NCBI GenBank assembly: GCA_009775225.1
Contig: VSPE01000029.1
Location: forward strand, 1-27,743
Source of the DNA: Muribaculaceae bacterium
Lineage (GTDB): Bacteria; Bacteroidota; Bacteroidia; Bacteroidales; Muribaculaceae
DNA: 27,743 nt
Reading direction: 5' to 3'
Below the pieces are notes generated by a model. That model was not told where the DNA came from. It searched no databases and saw nothing but the letters and a program-made list of their open reading frames with translations. Shown here piece by piece: positions 15,682-24,501 of this stretch. Numbering within the stretch: the first letter of the stretch is position 1; every line of letters begins with the position of its first letter. The position numbers were made by a program, and so were the translations under genes.

Positions 15682-16617
15682 ATGTCTTATTTCAAGTCTT
15701 TAAGTATCTGCATACTTTGTTGCATAGCGCCGTCATTATTTACATCCTGCAAGTCACAGACTCATGGCGAAAGGCCGTACACTGCCGCACTGAGCGACAC
15801 TATATCCAAAATCGCATCGGAATATCCGGCCGAAATAGGCGTGGCGGTAATAGTAAACGGCACCGACACCGTCGCCGTAAACGACAGCAGCATCTATCCG
15901 ATGATGAGCGTATTCAAGGTGCACCAGGCTATTGCCGTATGCAATGAGTTAGACAGAAAAGGCATCACTCTCGACACTACGATGACAATAACGCGCAGCC
16001 GTCTCGACCCGGCTACCTGGAGTCCGATGATGAAAGAGCACTCGGAGCCCGAGTTCTCCTTATCTGTCAGAGAGCTGTTGCGCTATACCCTTATAATGAG
16101 CGACAACAACGCAAGCAACCTCATGTTCAGAGAGCTAACCGGAACATCCGCAACCGACAGCCTGATTGCCACCATTATACCGCGCCAAAGCTTTCAGATA
16201 GCATTCACGGAAGAGGAGATGTCGGCCGACCACAGCAGAGCGTATGCAAACTATACATCGCCACTCGGGGCTGCCGCTCTCATGAACCGCCTGTTTTCCG
16301 ACAGCCTCGTAAGCAGCGAAAAACAGTGCTTCATCCGCAATACTCTCAAAGAGTGCATGACAGGCCGCGACAGAATTACCGCCGGACTGCCAGAGGGTGA
16401 AGGCATCGCAATCGCCCACAAAACAGGCTCCGGCTACATCAATGAAGAAGGCATACTTGCCGCGCACAACGATGTGGCCTACATCTCCCTGCCAAACGGC
16501 ACCCACTACACTCTGGCCGTATTCGTCAAAGACTTCAAAGGCAACGAAAAACAGGCGGCCAAAGCCATTGAGCGCATATCGGCCGCCGTCTACGCCGCCT
16601 TAACCACAAACAATTAA
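15682..16617 (+). CDS. Class A (subclass A2, CblA/CepA-like) beta-lactamase
   Basis: This 311-residue serine beta-lactamase has all active-site motifs: SVFK (nucleophile Ser76, Lys79), SDN at 140-142 and KTG at 247-249. The acidic omega-loop segment FTEEEMSADH and the spacing are those of the Bacteroides A2 group (CblA, CepA, CfxA), mostly cephalosporinases. The N-terminus is a signal peptide ending LFTSC with Cys23, so it may be a lipoprotein held in the periplasm. It has its own promoter. There is no insertion sequence or transfer gene next to it and its base composition fits its neighbours, so it looks intrinsic rather than newly acquired. Actual resistance cannot be read from sequence. 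Confidence 0.95.
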   Translation: MSYFKSLSICILCCIAPSLFTSCKSQTHGERPYTAALSDTISKIASEYPAEIGVAVIVNGTDTVAVNDSSIYPMMSVFKVHQAIAVCNELDRKGITLDTTMTITRSRLDPATWSPMMKEHSEPEFSLSVRELLRYTLIMSDNNASNLMFRELTGTSATDSLIATIIPRQSFQIAFTEEEMSADHSRAYANYTSPLGAAALMNRLFSDSLVSSEKQCFIRNTLKECMTGRDRITAGLPEGEGIAIAHKTGSGYINEEGILAAHNDVAYISLPNGTHYTLAVFVKDFKGNEKQAAKAIERISAAVYAALTTNN

Positions 16618-16618
16618 A

Positions 16619-16644
16619 GCGGGATTTGTCCCGCCTACAAATCC
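16619..16644. repeat. Two overlapping, mutually exclusive hairpins after bla
   Basis: GCGGGA (16619-16624) pairs with TCCCGC (16629-16634), while GGATTTGT (16622-16629) pairs with ACAAATCC (16637-16644). The two share bases and cannot form together. They begin 2 bases after the bla stop. No T-run follows on the plus strand. It could be a 3' end structure, a weak terminator or one copy of a dispersed palindromic repeat. Confidence 0.55.
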
Positions 16645-16649
16645 ACCCA

Positions 16650-16692
16650 TAAAAGAAACTCCATGCCGGATAAAAATATATCCGACACGGAG
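16650..16692 (-). terminator. Intrinsic terminator of the EF-G2 gene
   Basis: On the minus strand CTCCGTGTCGGATA (16692-16679) pairs with TATCCGGCATGGAG (16672-16659) over 14 positions, two of them G-U, across a 6-base loop. TTTCTTTT (16657-16650) follows. It lies 46 bases past the EF-G2 stop and faces the end of bla. Confidence 0.9.
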
Positions 16693-16737
16693 TAAATTAT
16701 AAGATAGCTTTTGATTGTTTGAAGCAAAAATGAGGGA

Positions 16738-18894
16738 TTATTCCTCGGTATTCTTCTCGGCGTATTCTTTGAGGAGCTTATCCTGAACTTCGCCGGGCAC
16801 GAGTTCGTAGCCGTTGAACTTCATTGTGAACGACGAGCGGCCGCCGGTAATGGAGCTGAGCGAGGTCGAGTAGCTCGACATCTCTTTCAGAGGCACACGG
16901 GCCGAAATCTTTTCGAAACCGTTTTCGCTTGACATGCCCATAATGATAGCGCGGCGACCCTGCAGGTCACTCATCACATCACCCATGACATCGCCGGGTA
17001 CGAGCACTTCCACATCGTACACAGGTTCGAGCACCTTGGGATTGGCTTCGCGGAAGGCCTGGCTGAAAGCGTTTCGGCCGGCGAGGCGGAACGAGATTTC
17101 ATTGGAGTCTACCGGGTGCATCTTGCCGTCGTAGATACATACGCGTACGTCGCGGGCATAGCTGCCGGTGAGGGGGCCTTGCTCCATGCGGTCCATAAGA
17201 CCCTTCACGATTGCCGGGATGAAACGTGCGTCGATAGCGCCGCCCACGATGCAGTTGCACACCACGAGCTTGCCTCCCCATGCCAGAGGTATCTCCTGCG
17301 TGTCGCGTACGCTCATCTTGAACTCCTGATTGCCGAAGCGGTACGAATCGGGAGCGGACATACCTTCGGTATAGGGTTCTACAATCAGATGAACTTCGCC
17401 AAACTGACCAGCACCGCCCGACTGCTTCTTATGACGGTAATCGGCACGGGCTGCCTTGGTGATAGTCTCGCGATAAGGTATTTTGGGTTCTTCGAATACG
17501 ATAGGCAGTTTGTCGTTGTTCTCAACACGCCATTTAAGAGTGCGGAGGTGGAATTCGCCCTGACCGGACACGATAGTCTGCTTGAGCTCCTTGCTCTGCT
17601 CTACCTGCCATGTGGGGTCTTCCTCGTGCATACGGGTGAGAATACCGGCAAGTTTCTCGGCATCGCTCTCGGTGACGGGACGGATAGCACGCGAATACTT
17701 GGGCGCGGGATATTTAATGAAGTCGAACGCTATCTCGCAGCCTTTCTCGTCGAGAGTATTGCCTGTGCGCACGTCTTTGAGCTTCACAGAGGCACCGAGG
17801 TCGCCGGCACGCAGTTCGTCGACGGGAGTCTTTATCTGGCCGCACACACAGAAGAGCTGTGCGAAGCGCTCTTTACCGCCACGGGTGATATTCTCAAGGT
17901 CGGCACCTGCTTTCAAAGTGCCCGACATCACCTTGAAGTAGCTTACTTCGCCGATATGCGGTTCTACGGTAGTTTTATATACATATATACTGAGCGGGCC
18001 GTTGCTGTCAGGAACGATTTCATCGCCGGCAGTATCTACAGGTGCGGGCATATCGTCGACAAACGGCACTACATTGCCCAGGAACTCCATCATGCGACGC
18101 ACGCCCATATCTTTCTCGGCGCTGACGCAGAAGAGCGGGTATATAGAACGGTCTATAAGACCTTTGCGGATACCGAGACGAAGCTCGTCTTCGGTGAGGT
18201 GTTCTGTTTCGAAGAACTTCTCCATGAGGGTCTCGTCGTTTTCAGCGGCGGCCTCCACAAGTGCGCGGTGATATTCGAGCGCGCGGTCGTGCTCTTCGGC
18301 AGGAATGTCTTCGATAGTGGGAGCGCCACCTTCGGGACCCCACGAATATTTTTTCATCAGCAGCACGTCAATCATGGCATTGAAACCGGGGCCGCAGGCG
18401 AGCGGATACTGAACGGGCACCACCTTCGGGCCGAATACCTCGCGCATCTGTTCGAGTACATTCTCGTAGTCGGCCTTCTCGCCGTCGAGCTGATTGAGTG
18501 CGAATATTATAGGTTTGTCGAGCGATGAAGCCGTGCGGAAGATGTTCTGTGTGCCCACTTCCACACCGTACTGGCCGTTTACCACAATGACGCCGGTGTC
18601 AGTGACATTGAGCGCTGTAATGGCGGCTCCCACAAAGTCGTCGGCGCCGGGGCAGTCTATCACATTGAGTTTCTTGCCAAGAAATTCGGCGTAGAACACG
18701 GTGGAGAATACCGAATAGCCGTATTCTTTTTCTACGGGGAAGTAGTCGCTGACAGTGTTTTTGCCAAGGACAGTACCTCTGCGTTTTATAACTCCACACT
18801 CGTAGAGCATAGCTTCAGCGAGCGTGGTTTTACCCGAGCCTTTGCTACCGAGCAAGGCTATGTTTTTGATTTCTTTGGTTTGATAGATTTTCAT
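16738..18894 (-). CDS. fusA2: EF-G2: elongation factor G paralogue with altered GTPase site
   Basis: This 718-residue protein has the EF-G domain order: G domain, domain II, then III-V ending in PLKEMSSYSTSLSSITGGRSSF. The P-loop is GSKGSGKT (16-23). The G3 motif reads DCPGADDF (80-87) where canonical EF-G has DTPGHVDF, so the catalytic histidine is Ala84. G4 is NQLD (134-137) instead of NKMD. The EF-G2 paralogue of B. thetaiotaomicron (BT2167) is known to support translation without GTPase activity, to be needed in the gut and to be induced under carbon limitation by the Crp-like regulator Cur. This gene appears to be its counterpart. It has its own terminator, and an operator-like palindrome lies 84 bases upstream. 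Confidence 0.92.
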   Translation of the reverse strand: MKIYQTKEIKNIALLGSKGSGKTTLAEAMLYECGVIKRRGTVLGKNTVSDYFPVEKEYGYSVFSTVFYAEFLGKKLNVIDCPGADDFVGAAITALNVTDTGVIVVNGQYGVEVGTQNIFRTASSLDKPIIFALNQLDGEKADYENVLEQMREVFGPKVVPVQYPLACGPGFNAMIDVLLMKKYSWGPEGGAPTIEDIPAEEHDRALEYHRALVEAAAENDETLMEKFFETEHLTEDELRLGIRKGLIDRSIYPLFCVSAEKDMGVRRMMEFLGNVVPFVDDMPAPVDTAGDEIVPDSNGPLSIYVYKTTVEPHIGEVSYFKVMSGTLKAGADLENITRGGKERFAQLFCVCGQIKTPVDELRAGDLGASVKLKDVRTGNTLDEKGCEIAFDFIKYPAPKYSRAIRPVTESDAEKLAGILTRMHEEDPTWQVEQSKELKQTIVSGQGEFHLRTLKWRVENNDKLPIVFEEPKIPYRETITKAARADYRHKKQSGGAGQFGEVHLIVEPYTEGMSAPDSYRFGNQEFKMSVRDTQEIPLAWGGKLVVCNCIVGGAIDARFIPAIVKGLMDRMEQGPLTGSYARDVRVCIYDGKMHPVDSNEISFRLAGRNAFSQAFREANPKVLEPVYDVEVLVPGDVMGDVMSDLQGRRAIIMGMSSENGFEKISARVPLKEMSSYSTSLSSITGGRSSFTMKFNGYELVPGEVQDKLLKEYAEKNTEE

Positions 18895-18977
18895 TGTATC
18901 AGTATTTGTAGTTGTTCTTAGGTGAGTTTTTCGCTTGCAATTTATAAATTATTTCCGTCACAGCTTAAAACAACAAA

Positions 18978-18993
18978 TATGTTTCACAACATA
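18978..18993. promoter_or_regulatory. Palindromic operator-like site D (EF-G2/lon divergent region)
   Basis: TATGTTTCACAACATA has 6-base arms that pair perfectly (TATGTT/AACATA). It is centred about 91 bases before the EF-G2 ATG and about 150 bases before lon. The EF-G2 side has only a poor -7 candidate (TAAATTGC, 18945-18938), which would put the site near -54, a position typical of an activator. Confidence 0.65.
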
Positions 18994-19083
18994 AAAATCG
19001 CTTGAAGGTTAGTAACTACGCCCTTAACACCTGTATTTAACATTATTTCAGCATTGCAGCACTGCCATACGGCGCTTTTTTCG

Positions 19084-19091
19084 TAATTTTG
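19084..19091 (+). promoter_or_regulatory. Candidate -7 element of the lon operon
   Basis: TAATTTTG matches TAnnTTTG exactly and would give a leader of about 40 bases to the lon ATG. No good -33 TTTG is found at 19-21 bases. Confidence 0.5.
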
Positions 19092-19137
19092 GCCTCAATT
19101 TTGTTATGTACGCAAGTATACCGTACCAAGCATTTAA

Positions 19138-21573
19138 ATGGACAACAGACACGACAATAAAAAAGGCCCCTCGGGCGACACTCTCGACATGGGCGTACAA
19201 CGCATAGAAATAGACCTCACAAAGTTCGACAAAGAGCCCGATACTTCGGCTCTGCCTATCCTGCCTACACGCAACCTCGTTCTCTTCCCCGGGCTGACTA
19301 TCAATTTCGAGTTGGGGCGCGAGACTTCGCTCGCTCTGGCTAAATCCTCGTCAGAGCACTCCATGCCTATCGGCATCGTGTGCCAGACCAATCCCGACAC
19401 TGAGGCGCCGTCAATAACTACAGGCCTGTATAAATATGGTGTTGTAGCCGATGTGCTCAATGTATTCGAGCGCCCCGACGGAACACACTCGGCTCTGGTG
19501 CGCGCTCGCGACAAATTCCGTATTCTCGGACGCAGCGCCAACCGCACCGCTGAAGCGCCTCTCGTTGCCCGTGTAAAAGTCATTCTCGACGAAGAACCGG
19601 CCGACCAATACGAATTTGACCTTGCCGTGGAGCAAATACACAGTATCGTATCGGAAGCACTCAAAGACTCCGACCCGAACGGCCTCACTGAAGCTATCAA
19701 GCATATCGACGACAAAGTGTTGCTCGTCAACTTCCTCTGCACAAACCTACCTATCGAGACCGAAGCAAAAAACAAGCTTCTGTCGAAATCGCGACTCACC
19801 GACCGTGCAATCGGCCTGCTCAGCGAGCTTACCGTACTGCAACAGCGCATGGAAGTAACCCGCAAAATAATGAAGCGCGCACAGCGAAACATGGAAGAGG
19901 GACAGAAAAACGCTTTCCTGCAACAGCAAATGGAGGCTATCCGCGAGACTCTGTACGGCGACGGAGACGAAGCCGACGACCTTCTTGAACGCGCGGCAGC
20001 CTCGGGAATGCCACAGAAAGTAAACGAACTTTTCAACAAGGAAGTGGAGAAACTGCGTCGCTTCAATCCCTCCTCGCCCGACTATTCGGTGCTGTACAGC
20101 TACCTCGACACACTGGTGACTCTTCCTTGGAACAAATACACCACTTCGAGCGCCACGCTCGAGTCGGCTTCGGAGGTTCTTGAAGCCGACCACTACGGCC
20201 TCGAAAAAGTAAAAGACCGCATAGTGGAACAGCTGGCCATGCTCCTCCACAACCCCGAAGGCAACTCGCCTATCATCTGCCTTGTCGGCGCTCCAGGCGT
20301 TGGCAAGACTTCGATTGGCAAATCGGTGGCCCGAGCACTGGGACGCAAATACGAGCGTGTATCTTTCGGCGGTCTGCACGACGAAGCCGAGATACGCGGT
20401 CACCGACGCACTTACATCGGAGCCATGCCCGGCCGTATCATCGACGCCATAAAGCGGGCCGGGGTGAAGAACCCGGTGCTCCTGCTCGACGAAATCGACA
20501 AAATAGGAAACGACTACAAGGGCGACCCCGCTGCCGCTCTTCTCGAAGTGCTCGACCCCGAACAGAACTGCCACTTCCACGACAATTATATAGATGTGGA
20601 CTTCGACCTGAGCGATGTGCTGTTCATCGCCACGGCAAACACGCTCTCCACGATAGCCCGTCCGCTGCTCGACCGCATGGAAATCATCGACATCAGCGGC
20701 TATCTCCTCGAAGAGAAAATGGAAATCGCGCGCAGGCACCTCATACCACGCCTGCTCACCGCCGACAAGCTCGAGGCATCGGAACTGCAGATTAGCGACG
20801 AAGCCCTCCGCCACATAATAAGCGACTATACCGCCGAGAGCGGCGTACGTGCGCTCGAGAAGAAACTTGCCGCCATTGCGCGCAAGGCAGTGCTCTACAA
20901 GATGCAGGGCAAAGACTTCCCCGCGCCCGTAGAAGCGTCCGACCTCTACAGTCTGCTCGGGCTCGCTCCCTGCAAGCACGACAAATATGAGGGCAACGAA
21001 ATTGCCGGTGTTGTGACAGGTTTAGCCTGGACAGAAGTTGGTGGGGAGATACTCCTCGCCGAATCATCGCTATCTCCCGCCAAAGCTCCCGCGCTGGTGC
21101 TTACCGGCAAACTCGGCGACGTGATGAAAGAGTCGGCATCCATTGCATTCCAGTGGGTGCGCAGCCATGCCTTGCAGCTCGGCATCGACCCCGCGCTCTT
21201 CGAGAAATATTCGCTGCACGTGCACTTCCCCGAAGGCGCCGTACCTAAAGACGGGCCTTCGGCCGGTATCACCATAGCCACCTCTATAGTGTCTACCTTC
21301 CTGCAGCGCCGTGTGGCGCCCCGTATGGCCATGACAGGTGAAATCACACTACGTGGCCGCGTGCTGCCTGTGGGCGGCATCCGCGAGAAAATACTTGCAG
21401 CAAAGCGCGCAGGCATCACCGATATTGTAATGTCGGCCGAAAACCGCCGCGACATCGACGACATGCAGAAGAAGTACACCGACGGTCTCACATTCCACTT
21501 TGTCGATACCGTCGACGAGGTTATCCGCCTTGCAATACTCGACGAGCCTGTCGCCGCACCATTTGAATTATAA
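19138..21573 (+). CDS. lon: ATP-dependent protease Lon
   Basis: This 811-residue, complete LonA protease degrades misfolded and regulatory proteins in the cytoplasm. Domains in order are an N-terminal substrate-binding domain (about 40-235, starting LPILPTRNLVLFPG), a coiled helical region (about 240-330), an AAA+ module with Walker A GAPGVGKT (384-391) and Walker B LLLDEIDKIG, and a serine-lysine protease domain. The nucleophile is Ser708 in PKDGPSAG and the lysine is Lys751 in GGIREK. Their spacing of 43 residues equals that of E. coli Lon (679/722). It is the first gene of a plus-strand run, and the hydrolase gene follows after 3 bases. Confidence 0.98.
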   Translation: MDNRHDNKKGPSGDTLDMGVQRIEIDLTKFDKEPDTSALPILPTRNLVLFPGLTINFELGRETSLALAKSSSEHSMPIGIVCQTNPDTEAPSITTGLYKYGVVADVLNVFERPDGTHSALVRARDKFRILGRSANRTAEAPLVARVKVILDEEPADQYEFDLAVEQIHSIVSEALKDSDPNGLTEAIKHIDDKVLLVNFLCTNLPIETEAKNKLLSKSRLTDRAIGLLSELTVLQQRMEVTRKIMKRAQRNMEEGQKNAFLQQQMEAIRETLYGDGDEADDLLERAAASGMPQKVNELFNKEVEKLRRFNPSSPDYSVLYSYLDTLVTLPWNKYTTSSATLESASEVLEADHYGLEKVKDRIVEQLAMLLHNPEGNSPIICLVGAPGVGKTSIGKSVARALGRKYERVSFGGLHDEAEIRGHRRTYIGAMPGRIIDAIKRAGVKNPVLLLDEIDKIGNDYKGDPAAALLEVLDPEQNCHFHDNYIDVDFDLSDVLFIATANTLSTIARPLLDRMEIIDISGYLLEEKMEIARRHLIPRLLTADKLEASELQISDEALRHIISDYTAESGVRALEKKLAAIARKAVLYKMQGKDFPAPVEASDLYSLLGLAPCKHDKYEGNEIAGVVTGLAWTEVGGEILLAESSLSPAKAPALVLTGKLGDVMKESASIAFQWVRSHALQLGIDPALFEKYSLHVHFPEGAVPKDGPSAGITIATSIVSTFLQRRVAPRMAMTGEITLRGRVLPVGGIREKILAAKRAGITDIVMSAENRRDIDDMQKKYTDGLTFHFVDTVDEVIRLAILDEPVAAPFEL

Positions 21574-21576
21574 GTT

Positions 21577-22593
21577 ATGAAAGCTCTCCGGCATATGCTA
21601 CTGCTTGTGGCGGTTCTGACAGCAACATCAGCCTTTGCTGCCGACCGCGATGTCACAGTGCACAACAAAGCTGCCGGCATAGAACTTGGCGGCACCCTGT
21701 CGCTTCCCGACAGCGGAAGTCCGCGGGCAGTGCTCGTGCTTGCTTCGGGAAGCGGACAGCAGAACCGCGATGAGGAAATCCTCGGGCACAAGCCGTTCAA
21801 GCGCATTGCCGAGAGCCTGGCAGAGCATGGCTACGCCGTGCTGCGCATGGACGACCGTGGCATCGGTGCATCCGGAGGTAAATTCGAGGGCGCCGTAAAC
21901 GCCGACTTCGTAAGCGACATCAGAGCAGCGGTAGCCTTTACAGACTCCCTGTATCCCGGCGTTCCAAAGGGCGTGTTAGGTCACTCCGAAGGCGGCACAG
22001 TCGCCGTCAGGACTGCGGTTGCCGACCCGCTCTGCTCTTTCATAATCACACTGGCCGCCCCGGCATGGCAGGGCGACTCTATCATAATGTCGCAGACACG
22101 TGCCATTGCTACTGCCATGACAGGCACTTGGGAAAAAGAAGTCTTACAAAGACGTCTGCTCGACATCGCCGCAGGCCCGCTGCCCTCCTTTATGGCTCAA
22201 AGCGCCATTATTCAGCTCCTCGGCGAAGATACGGGCGCGGAAGCGGCTGCCATGCCGCAAGTGCAGACTCAGTTTGCAGCTGCCGCCAAGGTTATGACAT
22301 CGCCCTGGTACCGCGATATGCTCCGCTACAATCCCGCCGCCGACATAGCTGCGGTAGATGTTCCATGGCTCGCCCTCAACGGCAGTCTCGACGTGCAGGT
22401 GCTACCCGACAATCTCGACACTATAAAGCAACTCAACCCCAAAGCACAGACTGAACTCCTACCCCGACACAATCATCTCTTTCAGATATGTACCACCGGT
22501 CTGGTAAACGAGTATGCCGCCATAGACCACGACATATCCGACGAAACGCTCAACATAATAGCCGACTGGCTTGACCAAAACATCAGCAAATGA
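21577..22593 (+). CDS. Exported alpha/beta hydrolase
   Basis: This 338-residue protein has a signal peptide (MKALRHMLLLVAVLTATSAFAA). The fold is shown by the oxyanion region LVLASGSGQQNRDEEI, the strand-turn LRMDDRGIGASGG, the nucleophile elbow GHSEGG, and a C-terminal Asp and His (LNGSLDVQV and PRHNHLFQ). It resembles periplasmic serine hydrolases of the acyl-CoA thioesterase/esterase-like group common in Bacteroidota. The substrate is unknown. It sits 3 bases after lon and overlaps the HAD gene by 4 bases (ATGA). Confidence 0.88.
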   Translation: MKALRHMLLLVAVLTATSAFAADRDVTVHNKAAGIELGGTLSLPDSGSPRAVLVLASGSGQQNRDEEILGHKPFKRIAESLAEHGYAVLRMDDRGIGASGGKFEGAVNADFVSDIRAAVAFTDSLYPGVPKGVLGHSEGGTVAVRTAVADPLCSFIITLAAPAWQGDSIIMSQTRAIATAMTGTWEKEVLQRRLLDIAAGPLPSFMAQSAIIQLLGEDTGAEAAAMPQVQTQFAAAAKVMTSPWYRDMLRYNPAADIAAVDVPWLALNGSLDVQVLPDNLDTIKQLNPKAQTELLPRHNHLFQICTTGLVNEYAAIDHDISDETLNIIADWLDQNISK

Positions 22594-23309
22594 CCGACTC
22601 GCTCAACCTCGCTATCAAACGATACTCCACACGAACGGGGCACACACCCGGTACAATAAAAGCAACGCTATTCGATATGGACGGCGTGCTCTACGACTCC
22701 ATGCCCGGCCACGCCAAAGCATGGTACGCCATGTGCCGCGCCGCCGGTATCAACTGCGAGGAGAATGAGTTTTTCGCCTACGAAGGCCGCACCGGCGCTT
22801 CCACTATCAACCTGCTTTATCAGCGCCAGTTCGGGCACGGAGCCGACGACGAAACCTGCCGCCGTCTCTATGCCATAAAATCGGAGAACTTCAAGGCGCT
22901 CGGTCTTCCGCCGCTCATGCCGGGAGCACGGGAAGCCGTAGGAGTGCCACTGGTTGCCGGAGTGCCCACGGTGCTCGTCACAGGCTCGGGGCAGGCATCG
23001 ATACTCGAACGCCTCGCCTCCGACTATCCGGGAGCATTCGCCATTCGCATCACCGCGCACGATGTAGTACACGGCAAACCGCATCCCGAGCCATATCTCA
23101 TGGGCATGGAGCGCGCCGGAGCGTTACCATTCGAGTCGGTGGCGATAGACAACGCACCTCTGGGAGTGGAAAGCGCTTCGCGCGCCGGAACATTCACCAT
23201 AGGAGTACGCACCGGCCCGCTCAGCGCAGGCTCACTCCTCGCCGCAGGAGCCGACATCGAAATAAATTCTATGGTTGAGTGTGCAGAAATACTCCGCCGT
23301 TTGTTATAA
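22590..23309 (+). CDS. HAD-superfamily hydrolase, beta-phosphoglucomutase-like
   Basis: This 239-residue protein has the HAD motifs in order: DMDGVLYDS (Asp29 nucleophile, Asp31), the motif II threonine in VLVTGSG, the motif III lysine in HGKPHPEPY and motif IV IDNAPLGVESA. The helical cap after motif I makes it subfamily I, like beta-phosphoglucomutase and phosphoglycolate phosphatase. About 23 residues precede the first motif, more than usual, but the ATGA overlap with the hydrolase supports this start. The substrate is unknown. Confidence 0.9.
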   Translation: MTDSLNLAIKRYSTRTGHTPGTIKATLFDMDGVLYDSMPGHAKAWYAMCRAAGINCEENEFFAYEGRTGASTINLLYQRQFGHGADDETCRRLYAIKSENFKALGLPPLMPGAREAVGVPLVAGVPTVLVTGSGQASILERLASDYPGAFAIRITAHDVVHGKPHPEPYLMGMERAGALPFESVAIDNAPLGVESASRAGTFTIGVRTGPLSAGSLLAAGADIEINSMVECAEILRRLL

Positions 23310-23318
23310 TTACACTTA

Positions 23319-23348
23319 GGGATGCACAGGTTTGCATAATAGCATCCC
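23319..23348. repeat. Hairpin between the HAD gene and aroB
   Basis: GGGATGC (23319-23325) is complementary to GCATCCC (23342-23348) with a 16-base loop. It starts 9 bases after the HAD stop and ends 27 bases before the aroB ATG. No T-run follows, so a role as terminator is doubtful. It could lie in the aroB leader. Confidence 0.45.
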
Positions 23349-23375
23349 GTATCACACGTTTCCAAATTTAATCGT

Positions 23376-24446
23376 ATGAAACAGAAACTGATTTTTACAA
23401 ATCTTGTAGGCCAGGCTCTCGATGACCTTATCGACGGCCTCGACGCACCTCAGGTAGTAATTGTAGCCGACATAAACACGGCACAGTTCGTTCTTCCTAT
23501 TCTCCGCAATGATTCCAGGTATGCCGCCACGGCACAGGTAATCACTGTCAAATCAGGCGATGCCAACAAAAGCCTCGAAAGCCTCACTTCGCTCTGGAAG
23601 CAGCTTTCCGATATGCAGGCCACACGCTCCACAGTAGTGGTGAACCTCGGCGGCGGCATGGTAAGCGACCTCGGCGGTTTCGCTGCCGCCACATACCAGC
23701 GAGGCATGCACTGCATCAACATTCCCACAACAGTCCTCGCAGCTGTCGATGCATCGGTAGGAGGAAAGACCGGCATCAACTTCAACGGCTACAAGAATCA
23801 GCTCGGAACCTTCACCGAGCCGGAGGCAGCTATCATATCCACCATATTCTTCAACACTCTGCCTCGCCAGCAGGTACTTTCAGGCTACGCGGAAATTATA
23901 AAGCACGCGCTGCTCGAAGACGACGGTACACTTCAGAAAGTGCTCGCATACAGCCCCGAGTGCCCCATGCCCGACACTACCGGCCTGCTCCCTATCATCG
24001 AGGCAAGCGTAGGTGTCAAGACTCGAATTGTAGAGACCGACCTCCCCGAAAAAGGTATCCGCAAGGCTCTCAACTTCGGTCACACCGTAGGCCACGCCTT
24101 CGAAAGCCTCGCTATCAAGCGCTCGGCGCCGATTGCCCACGGCTTCGCTATCGCCTGGGGCATGATTGTGTCGCTGATACTGTCGCACATGGAGCTTAAG
24201 TTCCCCTCCGACCGGCTTCACCCTATAGCCCGGTACATAAGCAGGAACTTCGGAGCATTCGACATCACCTGCGACGACTACCCTGCTCTGCTCGACAGCA
24301 TGCGCCACGACAAAAAGAACATGAAAGCCTCTGAAATAAGCTTTACACTTCTCGAAGATGTAGGCCGTCCGCGCATCGACTGCGTTGTCGATGACGAAAA
24401 AATTAAGGCCGCGTTAGACATCTACCGCGACCTTATGGGCATCTGA
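23376..24446 (+). CDS. aroB: 3-Dehydroquinate synthase
   Basis: This 356-residue enzyme converts DAHP to 3-dehydroquinate in the shikimate pathway using NAD and a divalent metal. Diagnostic segments are VVNLGGGMVSDLGGFAAATY, TTVLAAVDASVGGKTGIN, the metal region NFGHTVGHAFE, GFAIAWGM and MRHDKKN. The frame is intact. Its last 22 codons lie in a 71-base direct repeat whose second copy is 2756 bases downstream, so the present 3' end may have been supplied by the inserted DNA. No other shikimate gene is adjacent. Confidence 0.97.
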   Translation: MKQKLIFTNLVGQALDDLIDGLDAPQVVIVADINTAQFVLPILRNDSRYAATAQVITVKSGDANKSLESLTSLWKQLSDMQATRSTVVVNLGGGMVSDLGGFAAATYQRGMHCINIPTTVLAAVDASVGGKTGINFNGYKNQLGTFTEPEAAIISTIFFNTLPRQQVLSGYAEIIKHALLEDDGTLQKVLAYSPECPMPDTTGLLPIIEASVGVKTRIVETDLPEKGIRKALNFGHTVGHAFESLAIKRSAPIAHGFAIAWGMIVSLILSHMELKFPSDRLHPIARYISRNFGAFDITCDDYPALLDSMRHDKKNMKASEISFTLLEDVGRPRIDCVVDDEKIKAALDIYRDLMGI

Positions 24447-24449
24447 GCG
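24379..24449 (+). repeat. Direct repeat, copy 1 (3' end of functional aroB)
   Basis: The 71 bases match 27135-27205 at 69 positions. They cover the last 22 codons and stop of aroB, plus 3 bases. The differences are at 24392 (T here, C in copy 2) and 24440 (C here, T in copy 2), both at third codon positions and both synonymous (Asp, Gly). Confidence 0.97.
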
Positions 24450-24501
24450 ACAAGTATGCAACCCTATTTCCCTTTATGATACCTAAGGATTTTATTAGTG
24501 C

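Noticed and set aside
17116..18528. 470-codon plus-strand open frame
   Set aside because: It lies wholly antisense to EF-G2, has no recognisable motif and follows from the G/C-rich third positions of the real gene.
19747..20979. 410-codon minus-strand open frame
   Set aside because: Antisense to lon and without motifs; a codon-bias shadow.
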